Source: Pseudopyrenochaeta lycopersici
Lineage: Eukaryota > Ascomycota > Dothideomycetes > Pleosporales > Pseudopyrenochaetaceae
Assembly: GCA_003313425.1 (NCBI GenBank)
Contig: NHZP01000028.1
Coordinates: 372,001 to 436,000, forward strand
DNA: 64,000 nt
Direction of reading: 5' to 3'
Position 1 is the stretch's first letter. Every line of letters starts with the position of its first letter. Shown here piece by piece: positions 55,445 to 64,000 of the stretch. A model generated the notes under the pieces. That model searched no databases. It was not told where the DNA came from and saw only the letters and a list, made by a program, of their open reading frames with translations. The position numbers and the translations under genes are program-made.

Positions 55445-58400
55445 CAGTGATGTTATTGGATTGGATTGGAGCTGGATCCGAGGTTCGATCCAATCCAGTC
55501 CAGAAGGTAAGGCCTATAGGCTCCTGGTTCTCCAATATGGATCCAATAGCATTATTTCCCTTTTCGGCGATTAGTAAGCAGATTCAAGCGTAAGAGATGC
55601 ATGCTGTATATTTAAATTCTATAGGGAAAACCTATCAAATTCGCCAGTAGTACTTTTCTCTTCCATTATACAGGGCTCTTCCTCACTGCTACCCGCCTCG
55701 CTGCCACCCTCCTCAACGCCCTCTCCCCTTTCTGCACCCTGGCCACCAGACGTCACTTCACCACCTGTCTCGCCTTCCATCCAATCTATCTCAGAGTTAT
55801 CGAAAGCGTGGCGCTCAGGGCGTCCATACCAAGCCCGCAGGCATTCGCTCGCCTCAATTATATCCATCTGGAGTCGTGAACGACGATCCGTAAGGAGGAG
55901 CTTAGCACTGCTGAATAGGCGTTCGCAATCATCTGACATGGGAGGCACGGCCAATATGTCAAGGGCCATACGGGCTAAGTCCGTTTGCGAGTGATAACGC
56001 TCGTTCCAGTACTGAATAAGGTCGAATTCTTCGTCGTCGTTGAGGCGTATAACATCAGTACTGATAAACTCGTTGTAGTGGTCAATTGCAGGTACATCAA
56101 GATCGGATTCCAGTTCTAGGTGACATAGTTTTAGACGCTTGTGATTCCTAATAGAACTGAACGATTTCTCCTTCAAAACTGGGGCCTTGGATACGTGGTT
56201 AGGAGTAGAGACGCCTCCAGCGAACTTGCCTCTATATTCGTCAACCCAGAACTCCCTGACAGCATCAACGGCTGTTTGAATCCAGGGCTGCTTATCGTTG
56301 TTCCCATTCCAGACTTGATGGTACCATTGGTTCTTGAGAGTTGGATTTAACGAAATAGCGGCGTAGTAAGCCGGTGATTCGTCGGCCTTGTTGTAGTACT
56401 GCTCGCATTTCTGCCAGGCAACTTCAGCAGCAGCGGCAAGCCAATTGTAGTCGTCAGCTTCGTTCAGCTTATCCTGACTATGGCCACGCTTTCGAAGGGC
56501 GTCTTTGGCAAGCTGTTCGAATTTCTGTCGGGCAATTTGGATTTCATCAATTAGCCAGTCCAACGACTGAAAATGATCCGCAAGAGTCCACTGCTTCCCT
56601 TCATTCATTAGGGTAGCCTCGTAGAACGTCTCAAGTTGGTCATGGAGGTGGCCGAGTTCGTCCCATTGCCGTGGGGTTAGGCGGTCGTCTAGGACATCTT
56701 TTGTGCCTGACGGAGGCTCGTATTGATCACAAAAGAGCTGAATACGTTCTTTAACGTTAAGGGCGCGTCCGATAGACAGAAAGTATGAGTTCCAACGCGT
56801 GGACTGGCTCTGAATAACCTATAAAGAAAGTAGCATTAGTACCTTACTAACATCCTTAACTGCGGGTTGTGGCCGAAGGAACTCACCTCTAATCCATCAA
56901 ATGCAGCTAGATCACCGCCAATCTCAATTGATCTAAAGAACTGACGACGTTGAGGACTGGCCCGAATATATCGTACGACATTGTGGAGCCTTCCTATCGC
57001 ACCGCGCTTCCTCCAGAGCTCACCAATTCGCTTCAAATCCCCTTCGCGATATGCAGCTTCAAGGTCCCTGCAAATCTTCTCTGCGTCCTTTCCGATGATA
57101 AAAGCCTGCGCGCAGAGGTTGGCAATATGGCCAAAACACCGAAGACGTCGTCGTAGGCGCTGCTTTTTACTCATATTTGGATAAAGAGCTTGAAGGACCA
57201 GGTCAACGCAGGTATCATTTGAACTCGCGTTATCTGCCATAAAGTACCCAATTCGGCCACTAATCTTATAGTCGTCGAATATATGGAGGAGGACATCCGC
57301 CATATTCTCGCCTGAATGTTCGCCAGCGAGTTCACGAAGCGCAAGAACAGCTGTTCGTCGCTTGCCCTTTTTGTCGATGAAGTGAGCGACACAACCGAGT
57401 ATGGCCAGATAATTAGGTGACGTCCATAAGTCAAACGAAATCGACACATTGCTGTGGGCCTCTTCCATGTCCAGACGCAGCCTCTCCTTCCGTGCGTCAA
57501 ACGCCTCTTTAATCCACCTGCGAATTACCAGCCTGGCCTTCGGGAGGAGCTTTGTTAGGCCAGGAAAGATGTAAAAGAGGAGTTCGCGGAAGTAGGCATT
57601 CTCAATCTGAAAGAAGGCGATATGGCAATAGACGATCCACCGAATGAGAAGTTCCTTAAATTCGTCAAACCGGCGTCTGAATACAAGGGTGGATATATTA
57701 TTGAAGTCAATGATTGATGGCTGTGACGAACCCTTCTTTCTCGGGTTGAATTCACCAGTCTTCCTATCAATTTGGTGTTTTGATTCGAGGTGGTCTAGGG
57801 CAGTAGTATTACCGTTTCCGGATGTTGGAAGCTCCTGCTGGTGATGTTTTTGTTCGCATAAGTAACAGTACCAGAACCTCTTCGTCGGATCCTGCTTGAA
57901 CTGGATATCCTCGCCATACATCCAAACAATGGACGTCCTCTTCCTATTATGCTTCTGGGGCTTCGCCAAAACGCGGCAAGCGGACATACTGCTTCCCATT
58001 CAGTTTAAACTCGTCGGGCTCGATCAACGTGTCATCGGCGACGTCATTTCGGCGAGGGCGGATAGATGATGGGGCAAGAATAATTCTGTCGGTATCTGTG
58101 GCCTTAGAGCAGCCGCTGAAGTAGCTTTTGATCGTCATGGTGTTACTGATAAGTGGACTGTATGGGCATGTCTGCCATATCGAGAGTACTTCAATAGATG
58201 TGCGTGACGCGTTTTCCCAAAGAATTTTATTAGGAAACATCGTCCTTGTAGCATTACGCGGTATGACAGACGCGTGTATTGGTGCTTGGTGCTGCTACAA
58301 CAAATTCGCTTGAGTCGCTACCTGTCTAATCGAGTTTAGCCTTTGCCCAGTTGGGTTAAGTCATTGGAGCTCCAGGAGCCTACAGCGAATCGATCCAATC

Positions 58401-58492
58401 CAATCCAAATATTTGAGGCACCGGATCCACCCCATCCAAATACGATCCACGCCAGTCCAATCCAAATGCCCTCCAATCCAATAACATCACTG
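55445..58492 (-). mobile_element. hAT element, fifth family, both termini present
   Basis: CAGTGATGTTATTGGATTGG at 55445 and its inverse ending at 58492 are the termini; subterminal regions are rich in ATTGG/CCAAT words. 3048 bp. The 8 bases on either side do not match: the left neighbour is a LINE gene, the right a copia gene. Confidence 0.87.
55619..58138 (-). pseudogene. hAT transposase, one frameshift
   Basis: Start at MTIKSYFSGCSKATD (58138). A one-base shift near 57960 separates the N-terminus (FKLNGKQYVRLPRFGEAP) from the BED-type finger (FWYCYLCEQKHHQQ...ALDHLESKH). The core follows (VSISFDLWTSPNYLAILG; GYFMADNASSNDTC; RRLRCFGHIANLCAQAF). A 68-bp intron (56819-56886, GTGAGT...TATAG) joins DGLE to VIQSQSTRWNSYF. 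The C-terminal domain is RMALDILAVPPMSDDCERLF, the form with D-CERLF instead of E-PERIF, so this is a different hAT clade from the other four. Only the frameshift disables it. Confidence 0.83.
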
Positions 58493-58493
58493 C

Positions 58494-58934
58494 TCCAAAC
58501 AGAAGACTGTAACCACGTCAACAACTGAAGCTGAGCTTTTATCGCTGTCTCATACAGCGAGGGAGACGATTGCCCTATATCGACTATTCGCCAACATTGA
58601 ATTTGACCCAGAACACCTGCCCAGCATACTCTGTGATAATCAACAAACGGTGGGCCTGATCCAGAAGGAACGACCACAACTGACGTCAAAACTTAAACAT
58701 GTCGACATACACAACCTCTGGCTTAGACAGATCCATCAAGAAGGCAAAATAAAGGTACAGTGGGTACCAACAACTAGCATGCCGGCGGATGGTTTTACCA
58801 AACCACTCTCAACAGAAAAGCACTCACAATTCATGAAGCAATTGGGTCTGGTTGACATATCAGCACAGGTAAACCCTGGTTACGTGGATATGGAATACAG
58901 CACAGATATCCAGACTTCATCTGATACGGAGTGA
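58494..58934 (+). pseudogene. Ty1/copia polyprotein end (RNase H), truncated
   Basis: The frame starts at the hAT boundary with SKQKTVTTSTTEAELLSLSH, the copia RNase H signature, continues through ILCDNQQTVGLIQKE and KHVDIHNLWLRQIHQEGKIK, and ends VPTTSMPADGFTKPLS...LGL before the stop at 58932-58934. The stop is followed by a purine tract (CTAGGGGGGTG) and the 3' LTR. Gag, protease, integrase and RT are absent. Confidence 0.87.
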
Positions 58935-58948
58935 AATCTAGGGGGGTG

Positions 58949-59150
58949 TGTCGCACGCCATTAGCAAAGGGCAGTAGTTCGCTTAGCAGTCCACGTGATG
59001 TCTTCATAAAAGACTCAGAGACTTGTGCCATCTCTTCTGAACAGACGACACACATTGTCGTACACACAAATACAATCACAAAAACAATCTCAACTTTGTG
59101 CCTCATATCCCAATCATTTTCACTGTTCGGTTAACACCTACAGTGCGACA
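58949..59150 (+). repeat. 3' LTR of the copia element
   Basis: A 202-bp repeat unit starts TGTCGCAC and ends GTGCGACA, directly after the polypurine tract. An ATAAAAGACTC box near 59006 may be the promoter. No 5' LTR is in the window. Confidence 0.85.
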
Positions 59151-59591
59151 CGATTCTACCCTCGAATCGTCCAAGTTGGGCATTCGCGTGCTCTGCCCCC
59201 AAAAACGCGTGCATGAAACGCGGAACGCAGGTCAACTTCTCAATTTCGGGTTGCTTCGATGATAATTCTGACATGAGACAACATATTGCTTCAGGGACGG
59301 TGAAGGTTGTGGCGGCGCGTTGATTAGCTTCGATTGAGTCGGCACCAAAGGATGAAATTGCAAGCTGGACGCATCCTTTCATTAAGGCGCAGGTTAAAAC
59401 TTAGTGTATAAGTAATAGTTAGGGATAGAGAGGGGTATAAGTAACAGTATATAAGAATTGACTCTGGGTAACTAATGGCTGAAGCAAGAACATGGAAAAA
59501 GTATGAAAAAGGGGCTGTTATCCATCATATTGCTTATGTTGATATCTCGCTCGGACGCTGAAGATGGTGATTCCATGCTTCTCTGGATAGT
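59151..59591. other. Intergenic, no gene seen
   Basis: AT-rich DNA after the LTR; no domain or repeat recognised. Confidence 0.4.
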
Positions 59592-60314
59592 TTACGACAC
59601 ATGAATACTTAAGTACTTGTCAAGTCCGAGCTCAGGCCAGTACATCCTCATATCATGCAGGCTAGCATGCCCATTTCGTGCGATCCCGTCCGTCGCTTCA
59701 AGCGGAAATAGCCAGAATCCAAACACTAGCTCCGTGTCCATCACGTATTCCTTGTCCTTATAAACTCCCTTGTTTCTTTGCGATGGCCATCTGGACTCCT
59801 TGGCCCACCACAGATCATGGCCCTTCTTCAACCACTCCTTTGCATCTTCGGTACTACATAGGTCGTTTCTATGTAGAGACGAAAAATGCGAGATCATGAT
59901 TTTGAACCGTGTCGTAGTTTGAGCAGGTGATGTGGAGAACCTCGATAACGGATGTTTGAAGCTCTGAATCTTGTAGCGCCAGCTGATATCACCCATGTAT
60001 TGCCTCCGAAGATCCTCAAATATCAGACGGGGATCGGTAGGATAGCGGTTGAAAGCCGGAATGTTGATACAGATGGGTCTTAGCCGCGGAGGCCGCTGTG
60101 AGGCCGTGCTAGAGCACTGCCACATTCGGCTCAGCCCCAAGTCCAGAACCTTAAGAAAGACTGATCCTTTCGCAGAAAGATTCGCATGTCTCTTTACTTT
60201 CACGCCATTTTCGCTTTCAAAAGAGGTCCAATGACAGACCGCACGCCAGATGCTCTCCTCAACCGCAAACCTCAATTCAGTACATATCAGCTCGCAAAAA
60301 AATTCTTCCGCCAT
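59592..60314 (-). CDS. Conserved fungal protein of unknown function
   Basis: A 240-residue frame. RPPRLRPICINIPAFNRYP, YKIQSFKHPLSRFSTSPAQT and TRFKIMISHFSSLHRNDL look like a protein family I have seen repeatedly in ascomycete genomes, without a known role; I cannot name a domain. Trp-rich parts (KKGHDLWWAKESRW; FGFWLFPLE) suggest a folded globular protein. The N-terminal 40 residues overlap the first exon of the HET gene on the other strand. An internal Met at 60125 is an alternative start, but the family-like LDLGLSRM block lies upstream of it. No stop or frameshift inside. Confidence 0.6.
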   Translation of the reverse strand: MAEEFFCELICTELRFAVEESIWRAVCHWTSFESENGVKVKRHANLSAKGSVFLKVLDLGLSRMWQCSSTASQRPPRLRPICINIPAFNRYPTDPRLIFEDLRRQYMGDISWRYKIQSFKHPLSRFSTSPAQTTTRFKIMISHFSSLHRNDLCSTEDAKEWLKKGHDLWWAKESRWPSQRNKGVYKDKEYVMDTELVFGFWLFPLEATDGIARNGHASLHDMRMYWPELGLDKYLSIHVS

Positions 60315-62624
60315 AGTTACAGCAATGAAGAGCTCACAGACAGGCGCAAATCAGACCCATTTTGGCATTTTAAAGGTTTCCCCAAGTCGCCAACAAGTCC
60401 ACGCTCTGGACAGTTCTGTCCCGAATGTGAGGCATTTGATCTGAGGAAGGTCTTGCGAAAAGCGCGGGATCCCAAAACAGCCGATTATACCGCCTGGCGT
60501 GAGTACGTTCTTGGGGAAACATCGGAATTGAATGGGCGTAAAGAGAGATGTTCTCTGTGTCGGTTGATTTACTGTGCGATTGAGTGTTCCACCCCAGTGC
60601 TTGACCATCTAGATTCCAAATCCAAAGTTGTTCTGGATATTGGCTCGGATTGGACCGCAGAATCTAGACAGGTTATTAGAGTGAAAGTGCGACACAAATT
60701 CGGCCATGGCACTTCCTTCCCTGGACTTTCTTTTTCTATACCCTCCCTTGCCGAATCTAAAGCTGTTTTTGTCGAAACTGGGGTGGAGAGAAGAAAATTA
60801 GAGGTCGAAGCACCTGCTTACGCTCAGCACCCACCACTGTTGAAATGCCGAGGAGATATCGATGTTGCAGAGCATCTTCTACGAGACTGCGTATTGAATC
60901 ACAAGGGCTGTCACGTCTCGGTAGGACGAACTGCTGCGTTGAATATCTTTGTTATCGACACCATGGTCATGAATATTATCAAGATCAGCACAAGCGTCCC
61001 ATATTTCGCCCTCAGCTACGTCTGGGGCGGCGCAGAGACTTTTCAGCTGACGAAGGACAATGTGGAGAGTATGGCTGAACCTCACTCCCTTCATAAGCAC
61101 TGGAAGGAAATCCCAAGAGTCATTCAGCAGGCTATAAAGCTCGTATGGGAGCTAAGCATGTTCGGCAAAAAGCGATATCTATGGGTTGATGCTCTTTGTA
61201 TCATTCAGGACGATAGCTCATTCAAACACAGCCAAATCGCCCAAATGGATATCATCTACGGACAGGCGGTCATGACTATCGCAGCCGTTTCATCTGCCAC
61301 AGCGAGAGACCGTATGCTTCGGCATGAAGATAAAAGGGACCTGGCCCAGCTAGAACAAGACGTTAAATTCATCGAGCAGTCGAAAAGAGTGCGAATTGGT
61401 TATAGCAAGATGCTGCTCGACCATCAAGGATATCCAACACACAACGAAGATGTACCAGTGAACCCCAAGCTGTCAGAGCCAGCAAGACTAGATAACGCCG
61501 CCATATACTTTACCAGAGGCTGGACATTCCAAGAACAAGCTCTATCACGAAGACTCATGCTCTGTACGCCTCGAGGAATATCCTTTCAATGTCGGCAGTC
61601 ACGACAGATTGGATTCATTCCAGTCCCTCAAGCATGTCTGTGGGGAGTCGGTGTGCCGGAAGTGCAAAGGTATGGACAGGACACAGATTGGAGAAGCGCA
61701 ATTCAATGGTGGCCAGAAAATCTTCGGCTGTACATCTATCTGGCGCAAGATTATACCCGACGAAACTTGACATTCCGTGCGGATATCTTGCGAGCATTTG
61801 CTGGAGTAACAGCAGCCTTATTGAAGCTGTCAACGGCAGACTTGAGCCCTTTTGTTTGCGGTCTTCCGCTAGGCAGCATAGCCAATGCGCTATTTTGGGG
61901 GTCGGTCAAAAGAAACGATGAAGAGAAACAGGAGAAAGCTCCCAAGGGTATTGAATTCCCGACTTGGTCGTGGGCAAACAGCAATAATTGGCAGAAGAGC
62001 ATAGTATACCCACCCCATCTATACTCCAAGCGAGCCGAAGAAATCACGGGAGAAGCTGAGTTGCTGGGAATCGCGGTCTTTGGCCAGGATTCCACCGCTT
62101 CATTTTATACGAAGCCTCCTCCGGTCAAGCCTGAGGGTACGAATCTCAATTGGGAAGATAGGCAAAACTGGGACACACTGCCTTTGGACACCTTTGCCGT
62201 CCTCCGAATCAAGGCATATGCCGTTCCCTGGTTTCCCGAATTCACACTTGAGACCATCAAACGATGGACCTGGGCCTCGGAGTACTCGGATGATGCGTGG
62301 CGATCAAAAATAATTTTTCACAACGGGACCACCAAAGCCGACGCCGGGACTGTTGACCTGGACGCGGAGGCCTTTTCCAAACTGGACTCGAAAGAGTTAG
62401 TTTTGATACAGCTCTCTAAAAGTTCCGCGCCAAACGATGAAACATATATATCGGAATCCCCGCTGTCGGTGGCAGCGCTGATAGTCTGCCGAGGGAAGAT
62501 TTGGTGTGAAAGAGTTGGTATTGCGAGGTTAAGCGGGGGCGTTCATACCTATATGGGAATTAGGACGCATTTCGTGCATATTTTCGAGTCTCGCTGCAAG
62601 GAGATGGAATTTGAACTGGCGTAG
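60186..62624 (+). CDS. HET-domain (heterokaryon incompatibility) protein
   Basis: 812 residues from the first ATG; MTDRTPDALL at 60231 is an alternative start. The N-terminal zinc-like pairs CPECEAF and CSLCRLIYC are common in this family. The HET domain starts near residue 275 with FALSYVWGGAE, followed by IPRVIQQAIKL, YLWVDALCIIQDD, MDIIYGQAVMTIAAVS, and after an insert YFTRGWTFQEQALSRR. The C-terminal half is the usual variable region with Trp-rich stretches. HET proteins trigger cell death or growth arrest when incompatible nuclei meet; the partner is not known. No NACHT or other repeats are present, so this is the single-domain type. The gene is unbroken. Confidence 0.9.
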   Translation: MSLYFHAIFAFKRGPMTDRTPDALLNRKPQFSTYQLAKKFFRHSYSNEELTDRRKSDPFWHFKGFPKSPTSPRSGQFCPECEAFDLRKVLRKARDPKTADYTAWREYVLGETSELNGRKERCSLCRLIYCAIECSTPVLDHLDSKSKVVLDIGSDWTAESRQVIRVKVRHKFGHGTSFPGLSFSIPSLAESKAVFVETGVERRKLEVEAPAYAQHPPLLKCRGDIDVAEHLLRDCVLNHKGCHVSVGRTAALNIFVIDTMVMNIIKISTSVPYFALSYVWGGAETFQLTKDNVESMAEPHSLHKHWKEIPRVIQQAIKLVWELSMFGKKRYLWVDALCIIQDDSSFKHSQIAQMDIIYGQAVMTIAAVSSATARDRMLRHEDKRDLAQLEQDVKFIEQSKRVRIGYSKMLLDHQGYPTHNEDVPVNPKLSEPARLDNAAIYFTRGWTFQEQALSRRLMLCTPRGISFQCRQSRQIGFIPVPQACLWGVGVPEVQRYGQDTDWRSAIQWWPENLRLYIYLAQDYTRRNLTFRADILRAFAGVTAALLKLSTADLSPFVCGLPLGSIANALFWGSVKRNDEEKQEKAPKGIEFPTWSWANSNNWQKSIVYPPHLYSKRAEEITGEAELLGIAVFGQDSTASFYTKPPPVKPEGTNLNWEDRQNWDTLPLDTFAVLRIKAYAVPWFPEFTLETIKRWTWASEYSDDAWRSKIIFHNGTTKADAGTVDLDAEAFSKLDSKELVLIQLSKSSAPNDETYISESPLSVAALIVCRGKIWCERVGIARLSGGVHTYMGIRTHFVHIFESRCKEMEFELA

Positions 62625-62757
62625 TAGAGATATAGGTTGAGGAGATAGACTTCCAGCTCTACCTACGCTTCACCAATAGAAACTCTAATAAATCGTCTAC
62701 TTATTCTCAAGGTTGCCAAAGATAACTCCTAAAATACAGTCATTAGTAAGCGCGGTA
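62625..62757. other. HET 3' region
   Basis: Short AT-rich spacer, presumably the 3' untranslated region; nothing else seen. Confidence 0.4.
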
Positions 62758-62830
62758 TTCATTTATTCATTCAATTCTATTCGGTTTCAGCCGCGGTCTC
62801 CGTAGCTCTATCCCGCTGGCAGGCTCAGCA
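62758..62830 (-). repeat. LINE 3'-end fragment
   Basis: A TTCATTTATTCATTCAATT tail followed by TATTCGGTTTCAGCCGCGG, the same 3' terminal block as the LINE copies at 28.9, 32.4 and 33.6 kb and in the same orientation. Only about 70 bp. Confidence 0.6.
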
Positions 62831-62884
62831 GGTGATGTGGTTAATACAGTGAGTCGTCAAAAGTTTGATCGGTTAAGCGATCCC

Positions 62885-63317
62885 GGTCCCCATCAAAGCG
62901 TTCGAGCAGTACATCAACCGGCAGCGATCCATGGCGCGGTTGGACCGCGTCGTCATCGACGAATGCCACACCATACTGGACTCCACCAAGGGCTGGAGGA
63001 CGAGGGTGTTGAAGCTGCGGGACTTGGTCAAGGCGGAGACGCAGCCCGTGTACTTGACGGCGACGCTGAAGCCCACGGAGGAGAGCGAGTTCATCCGGCT
63101 GATGGCGCTGCCGCCGAGGGAGCAGTGCGAGTGGTTCCGCGCGCCAACGAGCCGGCCGAACATTGCGTACCAGGTCCATTGGTACGACCGCCGGGAGGAA
63201 AACGAGGCCGAGGTGCTGGCGAGGGTGGTGCAAGAGAAGAAGCGGCAGTACCCGCTGCCAGGCCAGATCATCGTGTACACCGACTCCAGGGAGAAGACGA
63301 AGGCGTACGCTGCGATG
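62885..63317 (+). pseudogene. RecQ-like (telomere-linked type) helicase fragment
   Basis: The frame reads IKAFEQYINRQRSMARLDRV, then VVIDECHTILDS (the DExH/Walker B motif), YLTATLKPTEESEFIRLMAL (motif III), and GQIIVYTDSREKTKAYAAM at the start of the second helicase lobe, where a CTA repeat replaces the rest. Upstream the ATP-binding lobe (Walker A) is absent. This matches the helicase part of the repeated fungal helicase family, by recollection. Truncated at both ends. Confidence 0.65.

Positions 63318-63391
<74 letters not shown>
63318..63391. repeat. (CTA)n trinucleotide microsatellite
   Basis: About 24-25 CTA units at the point where helicase coding ends. Confidence 0.97.
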
Positions 63392-63653
63392 GGACTAATA
63401 GTCGCCAGAACTTTGTTAAAGTTCCAGAAAACCGTCCGTGCCGACCCGGAATCTTGGCCAAATTTCCGAAAAAGGGCCGTGCACGCGTTGCTCACTCCCA
63501 ACCGTCCTACTAAGTGCCCCTTAACTATTCTTTTCCTACTGGCAGCTTCGTTTCTTGTTTCCATGATCCTACTCCATCTGCCATTGTTTTACTCTGCGGG
63601 CGGGCTGTCTGCTGATTTGCCCGCTGTATTGTCATGATTGTAAACGTGACCCA
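63392..63653. other. Spacer between helicase fragment and DUF3505-like gene
   Basis: No coding signal recognised; probably the promoter of the next gene or decayed repeat. Confidence 0.35.
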
Positions 63654-64000
63654 ATGTCAACTCCGTTGGCGCGCTGCGATCTCTACGCAGATGAAGAAAG
63701 TCGAGCTCTCATTTGTCGCAGGTGCAAGTACGCTCTTGCTACCACAAATTCCCAGGTCACGACCCACCTCGACAAGAAGCACCGCGTTTCCAAGGAACTT
63801 CGAAAGGGACTCACGCAATATCTGCGTCAGCACCCGTGCGAATTCAGAAACCCAAGCAGCATTCCCATTCGTCCGCACAGATCTGCAGCCCATCCAAAGC
63901 TCCACGTACAGTACAGTCACATGAAAAAAGTTTCTTCCGCTAAGCGATTTTACACCAAAACTACCACTTTTTATACTAAAATCGCTCGCTATCTACATAT
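63654..64000 (+). CDS. DUF3505-like zinc-finger protein, N-terminal part (runs off window)
   Basis: From MSTPLARCDLYADEE the frame is open to the window end (115 codons). It contains a C2H2-like finger ICRRCKYALATTNSQVTTHL with DKKH, followed by RVSKELRKGLTQYLRQHPCE and SSIPIRPHRSAAHPKL. This is the start of the DUF3505-type proteins that often form the N-terminal region of the telomere-linked helicase family, recognised from memory. After VQYSHM the sequence (KKVSSAKRFYTKTTT) no longer looks conserved, so it may be interrupted. Confidence 0.55.
   Translation, partial: MSTPLARCDLYADEESRALICRRCKYALATTNSQVTTHLDKKHRVSKELRKGLTQYLRQHPCEFRNPSSIPIRPHRSAAHPKLHVQYSHMKKVSSAKRFYTKTTTFYTKIARYLH

Noticed and set aside
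62837..63637. 266-codon frame with poly-Thr
   Set aside because: A different phase of the helicase fragment and CTA repeat; Gly/Ala/Arg-rich composition is an artefact.

Overview
This window looks like a transposon-rich stretch of a filamentous ascomycete (Pezizomycotina) chromosome. The evidence is short spliceosomal introns of about 42-90 bp, Zn2Cys6 and C2H2 transcription factors, a HET-domain gene, an ENA-type P-type ATPase, and many transposons whose damage is of the C-to-T / G-to-A kind left by repeat-induced point mutation (RIP). A Dothideomycete such as a Pleosporales species would fit, but the sequence alone does not settle that.

Host genes are few and widely spaced: a C2H2 zinc-finger regulator (about 2577-3777), an epoxide-hydrolase-like alpha/beta hydrolase (13170-14171, minus), an ENA/type IID cation ATPase with four exons (22662-26084, minus), a Zn2Cys6 regulator with a GC-AG intron (44259-45262), a conserved fungal protein of unknown function (59592-60314, minus) overlapping head-to-head with a large HET-domain gene (60186-62624, plus), and at the right edge the start of a DUF3505-like protein (63654-end). 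Fragments of the helicase family often linked to DUF3505 and subtelomeres lie at 15455-16198 and 62885-63317.

Most of the remainder is mobile DNA. 1-21.9 kb: pogo remnants, five kinds of broken or intact hAT and Tc1 elements packed end to end. 27.4-35.2 kb: a RIP-ruined Tc1 element carrying a MITE, then three same-orientation LINE copies joined at their (GATT)n tails, then a degraded DDE element. 35.2-42.1 kb: a piggyBac element holding an apparently intact MULE (9-bp target duplication), a ruined Tc1 and a piggyBac-like MITE. 42.3-43.3 kb: a broken pogo. 48.1-52.5 kb: a pogo element with a Tc1-like element in its terminal repeat and an 820-bp retroposed insert. 53.4-59.2 kb: a 5'-truncated LINE, a hAT, and the 3' end of a Ty1/copia element with its LTR.

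Three elements look complete in coding and termini (hAT at 5343-8339, Tc1 at 18124-19472, MULE at 35265-38391), against a background of RIP-ruined relatives, which suggests at least two waves of activity. I found no new enzymatic system that I can defend. The most interesting signals are structural: a shared 17-18-bp tandem-box design in pogo ends, LINE insertion into the tails of earlier LINEs, an in-frame LTR-like insert within a reverse transcriptase, and mismatched flanks around several elements that imply recombination between transposons.
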